From Leucobacter sp. OH1287 (GTDB lineage: Bacteria > Actinomycetota > Actinomycetes > Actinomycetales > Microbacteriaceae), in assembly GCF_003859945.1 (NCBI RefSeq), contig NZ_RQYM01000004.1, positions 1 through 64,000 on the forward strand: 64,000 bases of DNA, in the 5' to 3' direction. Each line of letters opens with the position of its first letter. The first letter of the stretch is position 1. The position numbers and the translations under genes are program-made. This document shows positions 26,137 to 36,171 of this stretch, in pieces. Under the pieces are notes generated by a model. The model worked only from the letters and a program-made list of their open reading frames with translations, did not search any database and was not told where the DNA came from.

Positions 26137-27585
26137 TTAGAAAGCTCGCTTTGGCAGCACAAACATCAGCAGCAGGGCGGCGATGAACGCGGACGCCGAG
26201 CAGACAATCCAGACCGTGTAATAGCCGCTGATCGAGCCGGCGGTGCCGGTTGCACCGCTTAACAGCGCGATCCCGAACACGCAGGAGGCAACCGCGCCGC
26301 CGACGGTTTTCACTGAGTTGGTGAGGCCCGTAGCAACCCCGGTTTGGGTGGTGGGGGCGGCGGCCGCTGCGGCGGCGGGCAGAGCGGCGACGAGCATCCC
26401 GGATCCGCACCCGACAATCGCCATGTTGATAAGCACCTGCAAGTAATCGTGGTGGAATGGCACAAACAGCCCGTAGCCGAGCGCGACGGTCAGCGCTGCC
26501 CCGGCGAGCACCCGTTTACCGCCGAAATAAGCTCTGAGGCGCGGGTAGAGCAGCGCACCAATCGACATAACCAGCACATAAACACCGATCAGCAGCGAGG
26601 TTTTGAAGCCGGGTGCGCCGAGTCCGAAACCGTGCTCGGCGGGGTCGGTGCGGGCGAAGGTGGAGAGCGGCGCCTGCGCTCCCAGGACGCTCATGCCGAA
26701 CAGCCCGGCGGTCAAAAATACCGGCCAGAGGGCGTTATTTCGGAACATGCTGACGTCGATAAGCGGATCCGGGTGCCGCCGCTCGATCCTCACGAACAGC
26801 GCGACAAAGCCGAGCGAGAGCGCGAGCGCGGACCACGCCCACGGGTTTGTCAGGCTCACCCGCAACAGGATTAGCGCCCCCGTAAACAGAACGAGCGCGG
26901 TCGCAATCACCGCCATGCCCGCGCTATCAAAGCCGGTCGCTGCCGGGTTTGCCGCCGTGTTCGCAGCCGGGTTTGCCGCCCGAGGCCGTGGTTTAACACC
27001 GATCAGCACAGCAATAACGCAGAGCACAGTCGCTGCCGCCGGAACCAGCAGCACCGTCAGCAGCGGCAGGCTGTCAATCAGTGCGCCGCCCGCGAGCGCC
27101 CCGGCAATCGCCCCGAGCTGCAGGCAGGCGACCAGCACACCGGCGGCTTTCGCGGTTGTGTGTTTACTGTCCGGGTGGTCGGCTGCGCGGATCCACACCA
27201 GCGCGATCTCGAGCGGCAGCCACACAACATAGACGCCCTGCAGCGCCCAAGCCGCCATAAACCACCACCAGCCGGGCGCGAACGCCAGCGCGAGGGTTGC
27301 CGCCGCGGTTAAAACCGCCGAGATTAACAGCATCCGCCGGTGTCCGACGCGGTCGCCGAGCTTCGCAAACAGTGGCACAACCAGCGCCGACAGCATCAGC
27401 TGCGCGCCCTCAAGCCAGTTCACGTCGGCGTCGTTAACCCCGAAGTTTCGCGCGATATCAGTGAGCAGCGGCGTGTAGTAGCCCTGAATAATGCCGCTGA
27501 CGAACTCAACGAAAGCGAGAGCGCCAACAACCGCGAACAGGGATCCGCCCGCGGGGAGGGTTTTTAACCGGGAGGTTTTATTCAC
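26137..27585 (-). CDS. MFS transporter (DHA2-like drug/solute exporter)
   Basis: A 482-residue major facilitator protein with about 14 hydrophobic helices. The motif-A-like loop LFAKLGDRVGHRRMLL lies between helices 2 and 3, and there is a Pro/Ala/Asn-rich cytosolic loop (ANPAANTAANPAAT). The 14-helix plan fits the DHA2 drug:proton antiporters. The substrate cannot be told. It follows the M20 peptidase by 9 bases in an apparent operon with the ABC exporter, so it may export a peptide-like or toxic compound. Confidence 0.85.
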   Translation of the reverse strand: MNKTSRLKTLPAGGSLFAVVGALAFVEFVSGIIQGYYTPLLTDIARNFGVNDADVNWLEGAQLMLSALVVPLFAKLGDRVGHRRMLLISAVLTAAATLALAFAPGWWWFMAAWALQGVYVVWLPLEIALVWIRAADHPDSKHTTAKAAGVLVACLQLGAIAGALAGGALIDSLPLLTVLLVPAAATVLCVIAVLIGVKPRPRAANPAANTAANPAATGFDSAGMAVIATALVLFTGALILLRVSLTNPWAWSALALSLGFVALFVRIERRHPDPLIDVSMFRNNALWPVFLTAGLFGMSVLGAQAPLSTFARTDPAEHGFGLGAPGFKTSLLIGVYVLVMSIGALLYPRLRAYFGGKRVLAGAALTVALGYGLFVPFHHDYLQVLINMAIVGCGSGMLVAALPAAAAAAAPTTQTGVATGLTNSVKTVGGAVASCVFGIALLSGATGTAGSISGYYTVWIVCSASAFIAALLLMFVLPKRAF

Positions 27586-27594
27586 AGCTGCCCC

Positions 27595-28962
27595 CTACTG
27601 TCCTGTTTCGCTGGTGGGTGCGGCGCTCTCGGCCGGATCCGCCCCGGGAATCGCGCTAATAAACCGGCGCCAAAACTCGACGCCGCGCCCAAGCGCGCTA
27701 ACCTCGATACGCTCGTCAACCGCGTGCACGGTGCTGCGCAGTTCTCCGGGCATCTCCAGCGGCGCGATCCGGTAGACGTGTTTGGCGAACCGGTGCCAGT
27801 GTCTGCTGTCGGTGTTTGCGAGCATCAGATACGGCACCGTCGCATGTCCCGGCCAAACGGCGGTTACGGCGCTGTCGACTAGTCGCCATTGCGCACAGTC
27901 GGTGCTCGCGATCCCGGTCGGTTCCTCACCGTCAAGCAGTGTCACCGTCACCTCGGGGTCGTTAATAATCCGCTCAATTTTGCGCGTCGTCGCCGCAACA
28001 CTGCTGCCAGGCGCAATACGACAGTTGAGGGTTGCGGTGGCGTTTGCCGCGAGCACGTTTTGGGCGGATCCGCCAGCGACCATGGTTGGCGCAACGGTTG
28101 TGCGCACCATCGCAGCCGACTCCCCTCCCTGCCTCGCTAACAGCTGCGCGGTGAGGCGTGGCCTGCCCTTTAAGAAGCTCAGCAGCTTCGCCGTTTTACC
28201 GCCGGCTGCCCGCTGAAAAACAGCGATCATATCGCTGACTGCGCGGCTTGTGCGGGCTGGGAAGGGGCTCTGTTCAAGCCGCACAATCGCGCGGCTGAGC
28301 CTGCCGATTGCGCTGAGTTTCGGGGGTGCAGAGGCGTGACCGCCCGCCGCTGTTGCGGTGATTTCGTAGGTCGCGATGCCCTTCTCCGCGACACCAACCA
28401 TCGCCGCTGGAATCTCCAACCCCGGCAGTGACCTGTCAAGGATCGCACCGCCCTCATCAACCACAAGCCAGGGAATCTCACCCCGGTTTTTAAAATCGGA
28501 GGCAACGGCCCTGCCTGATTTGCCGTGGATCTCCTCATCACCGCCGAGCGCGATCACGGTGTCACGCTCCGGCACAAAACCCTCAGCGAGCAGCTGTTCA
28601 ACCGCTTCAAGCAGCACACAGAGGGCGCCCTTATCGTCGAGTGTTCCGCGGCCATAAAGCCAACCGCTGTCAATCACCCCGGCGAACGGCGGATGCGTCC
28701 ACGCCTGCGGGGTTTCCGCCGGCACAACATCGTAGTGAGCCATCAAAACAACCGGCTGCGCTGTCGGATCCGCTCCCCGCCAGCGAAACACGAGCGCTGA
28801 CTCGATCCGCTGCAACTCTAAATGCTCGTGCACGAGCGGAAACAGTTCCCGCAACACCTCCGGGAAATCTTGAAAAGCCTGGGCTGTTTCAGCGTTTGCC
28901 GCACTCGGCTCGGAAATGGTTTGCAGCTGCACCAGCCGCTGCAGCTTTGCCGCGATAGTCAT
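27595..28962 (-). CDS. M20-family metallopeptidase
   Basis: A 455-residue cytosolic peptidase of the M20 (PM20D1/carboxypeptidase S-like) group. The di-zinc site is seen as VVLMAHYDVVPA (His, Asp), YGRGTLDDKG (bridging Asp) and LGGDEEIHG (catalytic Glu), with a late His in DSRHWHRFAKHVYRIAPL. The dimerisation domain lies between about 200 and 350. It likely trims dipeptides or N-acyl amino acids. It starts 9 bases after the ABC ATPase gene and ends 9 bases before the MFS gene, so the four genes are probably co-transcribed. Confidence 0.88.
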   Translation of the reverse strand: MTIAAKLQRLVQLQTISEPSAANAETAQAFQDFPEVLRELFPLVHEHLELQRIESALVFRWRGADPTAQPVVLMAHYDVVPAETPQAWTHPPFAGVIDSGWLYGRGTLDDKGALCVLLEAVEQLLAEGFVPERDTVIALGGDEEIHGKSGRAVASDFKNRGEIPWLVVDEGGAILDRSLPGLEIPAAMVGVAEKGIATYEITATAAGGHASAPPKLSAIGRLSRAIVRLEQSPFPARTSRAVSDMIAVFQRAAGGKTAKLLSFLKGRPRLTAQLLARQGGESAAMVRTTVAPTMVAGGSAQNVLAANATATLNCRIAPGSSVAATTRKIERIINDPEVTVTLLDGEEPTGIASTDCAQWRLVDSAVTAVWPGHATVPYLMLANTDSRHWHRFAKHVYRIAPLEMPGELRSTVHAVDERIEVSALGRGVEFWRRFISAIPGADPAESAAPTSETGQ

Positions 28963-28971
28963 ACAAGTATT

Positions 28972-29622
28972 TTAGACGCTTGGCAGCGTCAAAACCGCGT
29001 CACAGGCTGCCGCAACTGTCGGATCGTGGGTGACAATCACAAGCGTTTTCCCGAACTCATGCTGCATCTGCAACATCTCGGTGAGCGACTTGGCAGCGAG
29101 TTTCGCGTCTAGCGCGCCGGTTGGTTCATCCGCCAAAATCAGCTCACCGGGTTTCAGCAGGCAGCGCGCGAGTGCAACCCGCTGCTGCTCACCGCCCGAG
29201 AGCGTCATAACCCGCTGATCTATCAGGTGCGAAAGCTCTAGCCGCTCCAGCATCTCGCCAGTCTGCGCTTCCTTCTGCTTCTTCGACCCTGCCGCATAAC
29301 GCATCCCCAGCAGAATATTGTTGCGGACCGTCTCACTCGGCAAAAGCGCGAAACTCTGGAACAGGTAGTTGATGCTGTGGCGGCGCAGCATCATCGCGGC
29401 CCGCGAGTTAATCGGCGGCAGCGGCTTACCGGCCAGCTTAACGATTCCGCTGGTTGGCGAGTCAAGCAGTCCAATAATGTTTAGCAGCGTCGATTTACCA
29501 CTGCCTGATTTACCAACAATCGCGGTGGCGGATCCGCTCGGCACCGCCAAATCAACCCCCTGCAGCACAGTCCGCTGCCCAAACTGTTTTGTTACCGCTT
29601 CAAGCGTCAGAATAGTATCCAT
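28972..29622 (-). CDS. ABC transporter ATP-binding protein (MacB/LolD type)
   Basis: A 216-residue ATPase with Walker A GKSGSGKSTLLN, Q-loop region FQSFALLP, signature LSGGEQQRVALAR, Walker B LILADEPTGALD and H-loop IVTHDP. It powers the adjacent FtsX-like permease. I chose ATG 29622 because the domain starts there (MDTILTLEAV). A GTG at 29643, overlapping the permease stop as TAGTG, is an alternative that would allow tight translational coupling. Confidence 0.93.
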   Translation of the reverse strand: MDTILTLEAVTKQFGQRTVLQGVDLAVPSGSATAIVGKSGSGKSTLLNIIGLLDSPTSGIVKLAGKPLPPINSRAAMMLRRHSINYLFQSFALLPSETVRNNILLGMRYAAGSKKQKEAQTGEMLERLELSHLIDQRVMTLSGGEQQRVALARCLLKPGELILADEPTGALDAKLAAKSLTEMLQMQHEFGKTLVIVTHDPTVAAACDAVLTLPSV

Positions 29623-29642
29623 TTTTACCCGTCTCGCTTTCA

Positions 29643-31850
29643 CTACACTGTTTTCACCGCAAAGGCTATCTGCTCTCGGTGGCTCTGTGCGACCAAGATC
29701 GTAAGGATCGCAGGCTGCACCACCAGCATGACCGCGCTCACCAGCACCGCTACGTTTGACTGCGCGATCAAGCCGATCAAAACCCCCAGCAGGTTCACCG
29801 CGATAACCGCGGCGAAGGTGAATCTAAAGCTGTGCAGAGGGCTGTGCCCGAGCAACATTTTCACCGCCAATGACCTGCGATTAACCGCCGCATACAGTTT
29901 TGTTAGGGTTAACAACGCCAGGATTTCAAGCAGTAGCACCGCTGCGCTAACCCCTGCGAAGAGTTGCAAAAACTCCTGTATGTTTTTTTGCAAACCGGCG
30001 ATGAAGTCACTAACAGGTCTAAACTCTGGCCGGTTGTCGTCCAGGTTGTACTTCGCCAGATACTCTGATGATCCGTATTTGGCTACAGCATCTGAGCTGA
30101 GTTTTATGTAACTGTTCTCTAACCCAATCGCAGACAAACTCTCAGATTCAAAGAAGCTCATGTTTTGTGGTGTGACAACCAAAATTACGGGGTCAGCGGT
30201 GGTGCTCTCGACTTCCAGGTCAGCACTCCAGGTAAACAAGGGTTCAGCTACCTGATAGCTCTCAAAACTGTGTCTGGGGTTTTGGGTGAACTCGGTCTGA
30301 ATTACACTATCCTGTTGTGATAATTGTATAACGTCCTCAGCTACCCAGGCTTTCAGCGCAGCAGCGTCTGCTTCGCTGTAACTATCGGGTACCAGATAGA
30401 CGCGCTCACCGGAATCTGCTCTGGAAAGCAGATCCTGGTTAAGATTTAACCCCACCGATTCAAGGTAGCTCGGAGATGCAGCAAAATACCACAGGGGTTT
30501 ATTGGGAATGTTCTGATAGACACCGAGTTCACGCCAGTTTTCCAACTGTTCCTTATGATGGTATCTAGTGTTAACAACTGATACGCCCGCCTCAGCCGCG
30601 ATTGTCCTGTACCAGGCATAGTAATCCGCCATAAGCTTTCCACCACCGCTGGTAAAACTAGCAGAGTCATCTCCGGCATCCTGTTTGTAGAGTATCTGAT
30701 AGTCTGTGACCCGCTGCCACTGCTGGCTAACACTGCCCAGTCTGTCAATTTCTCGAATCGGCCCGTCCAAGAATATGCTCATTCCGATCACCCCCGCTGC
30801 ACTAGCGCAGTAAGTAATCGCTAGCATAACAATCATGATCTTCTTCGATACCAGGTTGCGGATCGCGGTTACTGGGCGCACAAGTAAAAGCACAAGCGAT
30901 GCAACAACAACCGTTGCGAGGGTAATCGCAACCGTAACCAGCGCTGGAGGCAGTGCCACTGTCGCCACGGTAGCCAAACCGTATCCCTGCATCGTAAAGA
31001 ATGTAACAAGAAAACTAACTGGGTACACCAGCAGCATGCTCAGAAGCACCGATCTAAACAGGCTCACACAGTAATCGAATGCAGACCAACCTAATATTAG
31101 GTGCGTTCCGAGCTCTTGCAGCGATCTAAAGGCCTGTACCAACAGTAAAACCTGCAGAAGGCCTGATACCGCCACCAGCCCAATTAACGGTACTAAGAAC
31201 GAGAAACTGCGGTCAACAGCAGAGCCTTGGAGAGCTGAGCCTACTTGAGCAGTTGTATCGCCAGTAATACTGTTAATCTGGGCGCTGAGCTCTGAGAGGG
31301 TTTGCTCGTCTACTCCAATAAACCGATAAGTGCCGCTAACTGTTTCGGATCTCTGCGTCAACTCTGCTAGCTGCATCACCGACAGTCTCTCAGCAAAGCT
31401 GAGATGTGGTACGTTCAGGAGGGTGTCGGCAGCGTTCTGATCCAACCCGAGTGTCTGTTCTGGCTCGGCTGCTAAGAGTTTAGCTATCGCCTCTGTTGAG
31501 ACGACCTCTGTCCCCATGAAACGCAACACACTGGCATCGGTTAGGTCTGACTCGCTGCCAGCGAATACACCGATCCTGATTGCGCCTGCGCCCCGGTCAA
31601 CCTGTGACAGTACAGTGTCAACGCGAAACACCGTTGCGTGGTTGGCAGCGGTATAAGAAGCTATCGCTGACAGCACACTGGCGTGCTGCACCTCGTCAAC
31701 ATTCGATACGGTGAGTTCGGCGGAGTTATTCGGGTATTCATCACTTGCTTTACCGAACTCTGCTGCCCGATAGAAGAGGGAGAGGGTGCCAGTACAGATG
31801 GCTAAAAACAGTACGAGTAGCACCCGCAGGGAAAGCATAAGCGAACGCAC
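29643..31850 (-). CDS. FtsX-like permease, bacteriocin-associated integral membrane protein type
   Basis: A permease of about 735 residues. A first helix near the N-terminus is followed by a large extracellular domain. A group of helices, a second large extracellular domain and three C-terminal helices complete an eight-helix plan. This matches the permeases of the bacteriocin-associated (DUF1430-like) family, which work with a MacB-type ATPase. I chose the GTG at 31850 because GGAGG lies exactly six bases before it; the open frame extends to 31940 without a ribosome site. The gene is poorer in G+C than its neighbours and has no GGATCC site, which hints at transfer. A role in resistance to, or export of, an antimicrobial peptide is inference. 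Confidence 0.8.
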   Translation of the reverse strand: MRSLMLSLRVLLVLFLAICTGTLSLFYRAAEFGKASDEYPNNSAELTVSNVDEVQHASVLSAIASYTAANHATVFRVDTVLSQVDRGAGAIRIGVFAGSESDLTDASVLRFMGTEVVSTEAIAKLLAAEPEQTLGLDQNAADTLLNVPHLSFAERLSVMQLAELTQRSETVSGTYRFIGVDEQTLSELSAQINSITGDTTAQVGSALQGSAVDRSFSFLVPLIGLVAVSGLLQVLLLVQAFRSLQELGTHLILGWSAFDYCVSLFRSVLLSMLLVYPVSFLVTFFTMQGYGLATVATVALPPALVTVAITLATVVVASLVLLLVRPVTAIRNLVSKKIMIVMLAITYCASAAGVIGMSIFLDGPIREIDRLGSVSQQWQRVTDYQILYKQDAGDDSASFTSGGGKLMADYYAWYRTIAAEAGVSVVNTRYHHKEQLENWRELGVYQNIPNKPLWYFAASPSYLESVGLNLNQDLLSRADSGERVYLVPDSYSEADAAALKAWVAEDVIQLSQQDSVIQTEFTQNPRHSFESYQVAEPLFTWSADLEVESTTADPVILVVTPQNMSFFESESLSAIGLENSYIKLSSDAVAKYGSSEYLAKYNLDDNRPEFRPVSDFIAGLQKNIQEFLQLFAGVSAAVLLLEILALLTLTKLYAAVNRRSLAVKMLLGHSPLHSFRFTFAAVIAVNLLGVLIGLIAQSNVAVLVSAVMLVVQPAILTILVAQSHREQIAFAVKTV

Positions 31851-32011
31851 GATGTTCCTCCAATAGCCTAACCGGGTCGGCATCGCGATAGTTACTATTG
31901 TTCCTTCAAGACACTCACCGGTTTTGCCGAGACAGCGCAAGTTTTAACACATACTGTGCTCGTAGCTTAACGCATATCCGGGGGGAAGACAAGCAATTGT
32001 GAGAAGAAAAT

Positions 32012-32087
32012 TGGAGCCGCCTATCGGACTCGAACCGATGACCTTCGCTTTACAAGAGCACTGCGCTACCAACTGCGCCAAGGCGGC
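32012..32087 (-). tRNA. tRNA-Thr (anticodon TGT)
   Basis: On the minus strand the 76-base gene has acceptor GCCGCCT/AGGCGGC, D-arm GCGC/GCGC, anticodon loop CTTGTAA (anticodon TGT, reading ACA), T-arm with GGTTCGAGTCC, discriminator T and an encoded CCA at 32014-32012. The outer pair of the anticodon stem (position 27 G with 43 A) is mismatched. Confidence 0.95.
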
Positions 32088-32147
32088 ATGTGCGTTTAAG
32101 CACGTTTAACAATCCTACCCTGTTTTAAGTTTCAGCGCAAAATAAAA

Positions 32148-32186
32148 AGCTCGGGGTTTGGCGCGTTTTACGCCCAACCCCGAGCT
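32148..32186 (-). terminator. Terminator of the secA-dsbA transcription unit
   Basis: A 16-base stem (32148-32163 with 32171-32186, AGCTCGGGGTTTGGCG, one G-T wobble) is followed on the minus strand by TTTTTATTTTG. It lies 58 bases past the stop of the DsbA-like gene. Confidence 0.9.
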
Positions 32187-32243
32187 GTTTAACAATGCTG
32201 TCTGCTGAAGCAGATCTACCTAGCCGCTTGCTTAGCTATCTGC

Positions 32244-33185
32244 TTAACCGGCCTCGGTTGCGTCCGCGTCAATATCCTGCAGTGTCTTTAACAGGTATGA
32301 CTCCAGGTCACCGTCGCGCGGCTGGTACCACTGCTTACCGTTAACGATCGCGGTCGGTGTTGAACGCAGGGTCTGCGGCTGTTTCGCGTCCTGCAGTTCA
32401 CCGGTTTGGATGTTATCAATCAGCTGCGAACCCTTGGCAAGGCCGAGCACCTCGGTCTGCATTGCCTGTGTCACATTGCCGTCAATAAAGGAGACGAATT
32501 TGCCGTCGTTGACACACTTTTCAAGCTCTGCGTTCTTCTTAGCACCGCCCTTTACAGCGATCTCAAGCAGTTTCTCGTTGCTGTGCCCGGCAGCTCCCTC
32601 TTTCGGCTGATCCGCAAACAGTTCCTTGTGAACCTTAAACGCGTGCTCCGGCTGTGTTGACGCTACACACGCGAGCAGGTTGCCGGCGCGTGATGAGTAT
32701 TTGGTGCCTGCCGACTGTGGATCCAGGAAGTTCAGCGGGTAAACCTCAAGGCTGATATCGCCCGATCCGGTGTACTGTTCAAGCATCGGACCGTAGGTTT
32801 CTTCAAAGCTGCCACAGGCCGGGCAGAGGTAGTCAACGTAGGTGACCACGTGCACAGGACGCTGGTTAACGTTGAACTCTGTTGCGATCCGCTTCTCGCC
32901 AGCCGCAAGCGCCGGTGTCTCCTTAACCTCCAGGTTTTCACCGAACACAACACCGCCTGACTGCATGTTCTTTGGGCCAGCGGTTGGCGCAGCCTCACGC
33001 ACACCGTTTGCAATCACCAGCGCAACAATCGCGACAATCGCAACAAGCGCCGCCGCAACACCGCCCTGCAGCAGCAGACGGTTACGCTTCTCGCGCTTCC
33101 TCTCAGCCTCACGAGCCTGTCTAGCGAGCTCGCGAGCCTGCGCTCGGCGTTCGTTCTTAGTCAGCCGTTCCGGATTTTGGCTCAT
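32244..33185 (-). CDS. Membrane-anchored DsbA-like thioredoxin-fold protein
   Basis: A 313-residue protein with a charged, coiled-coil-like cytosolic start (residues 1-36, rich in Arg, Glu and Ala). One membrane helix follows (about 38-60), then an extracytoplasmic DsbA-type domain with active-site Cys121-Pro-Ala-Cys124 and the cis-Pro loop LRSTPTAIVNG. It probably oxidises or isomerises disulfides in exported proteins. It starts 27 bases after secA ends, so export and folding appear co-expressed. Confidence 0.9.
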   Translation of the reverse strand: MSQNPERLTKNERRAQARELARQAREAERKREKRNRLLLQGGVAAALVAIVAIVALVIANGVREAAPTAGPKNMQSGGVVFGENLEVKETPALAAGEKRIATEFNVNQRPVHVVTYVDYLCPACGSFEETYGPMLEQYTGSGDISLEVYPLNFLDPQSAGTKYSSRAGNLLACVASTQPEHAFKVHKELFADQPKEGAAGHSNEKLLEIAVKGGAKKNAELEKCVNDGKFVSFIDGNVTQAMQTEVLGLAKGSQLIDNIQTGELQDAKQPQTLRSTPTAIVNGKQWYQPRDGDLESYLLKTLQDIDADATEAG

Positions 33186-33212
33186 TTATTGTCCTTTCAA
33201 AACGGGCAGAGC

Positions 33213-35957
33213 CTAGATCTCTTGCCCAAAACTGCCACGCTTTTTATTCGCGTTAACGGTCTGTGTTTTTAACTGCTGTTTTTGCGCTTTTGCCTTCGCT
33301 GCAGACTGTTTAGCTGCTGGCTTGTTTGCCCGACCGGCCGCACCACCGCTGGTTTGCGCATCACCAGAATCATCCGGGGCGGTGTAGGTGAGATCCTGAC
33401 GCTCAGCGCTGTCAGTCTGCTCTAGTCCGCTGCCCTCCAGCTGCACATGGTGCTCAGCGTCCTCTTTCACCTGCACCTGCAGGTTGTGGATCATGCCGAT
33501 TGATTCCTCTTTGATCTGATCCATCATTGCCTGGAACAGGTCATAGCCCTCACGCTGGTATTCCACGAGCGGATCCCGCTGCGCCATCGCCCTCAGCCCG
33601 ATTCCCTCTTTCAGATACTCCATCTCATAAAGGTGGTCACGCCAGTGCCGGTCGATTGTCGCCAGCACAACGCGGCGCTCCAGCTCACGCATCGCCTCCG
33701 AACCGAGTTCGTTCTCTCGCTGCTGGTAGGCGTGCTCGGCGTCGCTCAAAAGCTCCCGCTGCAAGAACACGGCGGCGTTCCGCTCCAGCTCACGGCCACC
33801 GGCCTCAACCAGTTCTTCGCTGGTAACACCAACCGGGTAGAGCTGCTTCAGTTCGGTAAGCAGCGCGTCAAAGTCGTAGGATCCGTCAGCACCGAGATGG
33901 CTCTGCACAATCGAGTGGATCGTGTCCTCACGGAACTGGTTGATCCGATCCTCAATATCGTCGCCGTCGAGGATGTGCTCACGGTCGCTGTAGATTGCGT
34001 GACGCTGACGGTTAAGCACATCGTCATACTTCAGCACGTTCTTACGGATCTCGGCGTTGCGTGCCTCAACCTGTGACTGCGCCGACTGGATCGCACGGCT
34101 CACCAGTTTGCTCTCAATCACGGTATCATCGGGGATGTCGTTGCGGTTCATCAACATCTGCGCCGCCCCGGCATTCAGCCGCAGCAGATTATCGGTGAGT
34201 GACAGGTAGAAACGGCTCTCACCCGGGTCACCCTGACGGCCGGCACGACCGCGCAGCTGGTTGTCGATACGGCGGGATTCGTGACGCTCGGTTCCCAGCA
34301 CGTAAAGGCCACCGGCGTCCTGCACCTTCTTTGCCTCTTTCGCAACCGCCGCCTTCACGGCCTCAAACACCTCTGGCCAGGCTGCCTCGTACTCTTCCGG
34401 GTTCTCTTCGGTGGAAAGCCCTCTCGCGCTCATCTCTTGCACAGCCAAAAACTCTGCGTTACCGCCGAGCATAATGTCGGTTCCACGACCAGCCATGTTG
34501 GTTGCCACGGTAACCGCACCGAAACGACCCGCCTGCGCAACAATCGCTGCCTCACGCGCGTGATTCTTAGCGTTCAAAATCTCGTGGCGGATCCCCAGTT
34601 TCGCGAGCTTCTTCGACAGGTATTCGCTCTTCTCAACACTGGTTGTGCCAACCAGCACAGGCTGACCGGTTTTGTTGCGCTCGGCAATGTCTTTCACAAC
34701 CGCGTCAAACTTCACCTGCTCGTTCTTGTAGACGAAGTCTGGTTGATCCAGGCGGATCATCTCTTTGTTGGTTGGGATCGGCACAACACCGAGCTTGTAG
34801 GTGCCCATAAACTCGGCCGCCTCGGTTTCAGCGGTACCGGTCATGCCCGAGAGTTTCTCGTACATCCTGAAGTAGTTCTGCAGGGTGACGGTTGCAAGCA
34901 TCTGGTTTTCTGCTTTCACCTGCACACCCTCTTTTGCCTCAATCGCCTGGTGCATACCCTCGTTGTAGCGGCGACCCGGCAGGATACGACCGGTGTGCTC
35001 GTCAACGATCATCACCTCGCCGTCAAGCACAACATAGTCTTTATCGCGGCTGAACAGCGCACGCGCTTTAATCGCGTTGTTGAGGAACGAGATCAGCGGG
35101 GTGTTAACAGACTCGTAAAGGTTTTCAATCCCCAGGTAGTCCTCAACCTTGGCGATGCCCTCCTCCAGCACACCGACGGTGCGCTTCTTCTCGTCAACCT
35201 CGTAGTCGACTCCCGGGGTGAGGGTTTTTGCAACCCTCGCAAACTCGGTAAACCAGCGGTTTGCCTCACCCGAGGATGGACCGGAGATAATTAGCGGGGT
35301 TCTCGCCTCGTCGATGAGGATCGAGTCAACCTCGTCAATAATCGCGAAGGCGTGACCGCGCTGCACTCGCGCATCCGCGGTGGTTGCCATGTTGTCGCGC
35401 AGATAGTCGAAACCAAACTCGTTGTTGGTGCCGTAGGTGATGTCTGCCTCGTACTGGGCGCGGCGCACCTCCGGTGACTGGTTGGCGACAATACAGCCGG
35501 TTGTCATGCCGAGGGCACGGAAAACACGACCCATCAGATCACTCTGGTACTGCGCCAGGAAGTCGTTAACGGTAACAATGTGCACACCTTTGCCGGTGAG
35601 CGCGTTCAGGTATGCCGGCATTGTCGCAACCAGGGTTTTACCCTCACCGGTCTTCATTTCAGAGATGTTACCGAGGTGCAGGTTTGCGCCACCCATAATC
35701 TGTACCGGGTAGGGGCACAGACCGATTGTGCGCTTTGCCGCCTCCCTCACCGCCGCAAACGCCTCCGGCAGTAGATCGTCGAGGGTTTCACCCGCGGCGA
35801 GGCGCTCTCTAAACTCGGCTGTCTCGCCGCGCAGTTCCTCGTCGCTGAGCTCCTCAAAGTTGCTCTCCAGGTTTTCGACCTGCTTTGCTATGCGCTGCAG
35901 CTTCTTCAGCGTCCGCCCCTCGCCAACGCGAAGTACTTTTTCGAGAACAGTTGCCAC
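33213..35957 (-). CDS. secA: Protein translocase ATPase SecA
   Basis: A 914-residue motor of the Sec export pathway. NBD1 has Walker A in [14 protein letters not shown] and DEAD-type [17 protein letters not shown]. The preprotein cross-linking domain, NBD2 ([25 protein letters not shown]) and helical scaffold follow. The C-terminal tail is Ala/Lys/Gln-rich and lacks the Cys-rich zinc-binding SecB motif, as expected in actinobacteria. It sits downstream of hpf in the usual actinobacterial order. A single secA is seen here; an accessory secA2 could lie elsewhere. Confidence 0.97.
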   Translation of the reverse strand: MATVLEKVLRVGEGRTLKKLQRIAKQVENLESNFEELSDEELRGETAEFRERLAAGETLDDLLPEAFAAVREAAKRTIGLCPYPVQIMGGANLHLGNISEMKTGEGKTLVATMPAYLNALTGKGVHIVTVNDFLAQYQSDLMGRVFRALGMTTGCIVANQSPEVRRAQYEADITYGTNNEFGFDYLRDNMATTADARVQRGHAFAIIDEVDSILIDEARTPLIISGPSSGEANRWFTEFARVAKTLTPGVDYEVDEKKRTVGVLEEGIAKVEDYLGIENLYESVNTPLISFLNNAIKARALFSRDKDYVVLDGEVMIVDEHTGRILPGRRYNEGMHQAIEAKEGVQVKAENQMLATVTLQNYFRMYEKLSGMTGTAETEAAEFMGTYKLGVVPIPTNKEMIRLDQPDFVYKNEQVKFDAVVKDIAERNKTGQPVLVGTTSVEKSEYLSKKLAKLGIRHEILNAKNHAREAAIVAQAGRFGAVTVATNMAGRGTDIMLGGNAEFLAVQEMSARGLSTEENPEEYEAAWPEVFEAVKAAVAKEAKKVQDAGGLYVLGTERHESRRIDNQLRGRAGRQGDPGESRFYLSLTDNLLRLNAGAAQMLMNRNDIPDDTVIESKLVSRAIQSAQSQVEARNAEIRKNVLKYDDVLNRQRHAIYSDREHILDGDDIEDRINQFREDTIHSIVQSHLGADGSYDFDALLTELKQLYPVGVTSEELVEAGGRELERNAAVFLQRELLSDAEHAYQQRENELGSEAMRELERRVVLATIDRHWRDHLYEMEYLKEGIGLRAMAQRDPLVEYQREGYDLFQAMMDQIKEESIGMIHNLQVQVKEDAEHHVQLEGSGLEQTDSAERQDLTYTAPDDSGDAQTSGGAAGRANKPAAKQSAAKAKAQKQQLKTQTVNANKKRGSFGQEI

Positions 35958-36071
35958 TGTTAAACTCCTGATTTCTTAGTCTTTCTGGGTCACCGGTTGC
36001 AAATAGACCCACATCAGTTCAGTCTATCAATCCTCAGCATTAACCGCGCTGTGAGAATCCTAGTTGCCCGC

Positions 36072-36117
36072 CAAAAAGGATCCGGCACCGCACAGACTGT
36101 GCAGCACCGGATCGCTT
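36072..36117 (-). terminator. Hairpin downstream of hpf
   Basis: GATCCGG and CACAG at 36079-36095 pair with CTGTG and CCGGATC at 36097-36113, with a mismatched middle. A CTTTTTGG run follows on the minus strand. It is 58 bases past the hpf stop and should separate hpf from secA. Confidence 0.65.
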
Positions 36118-36171
36118 TTATCTTCAGCTAACGCTCGATAGCGCCAGCAATTTCAGTCACAGAATCTGCTG

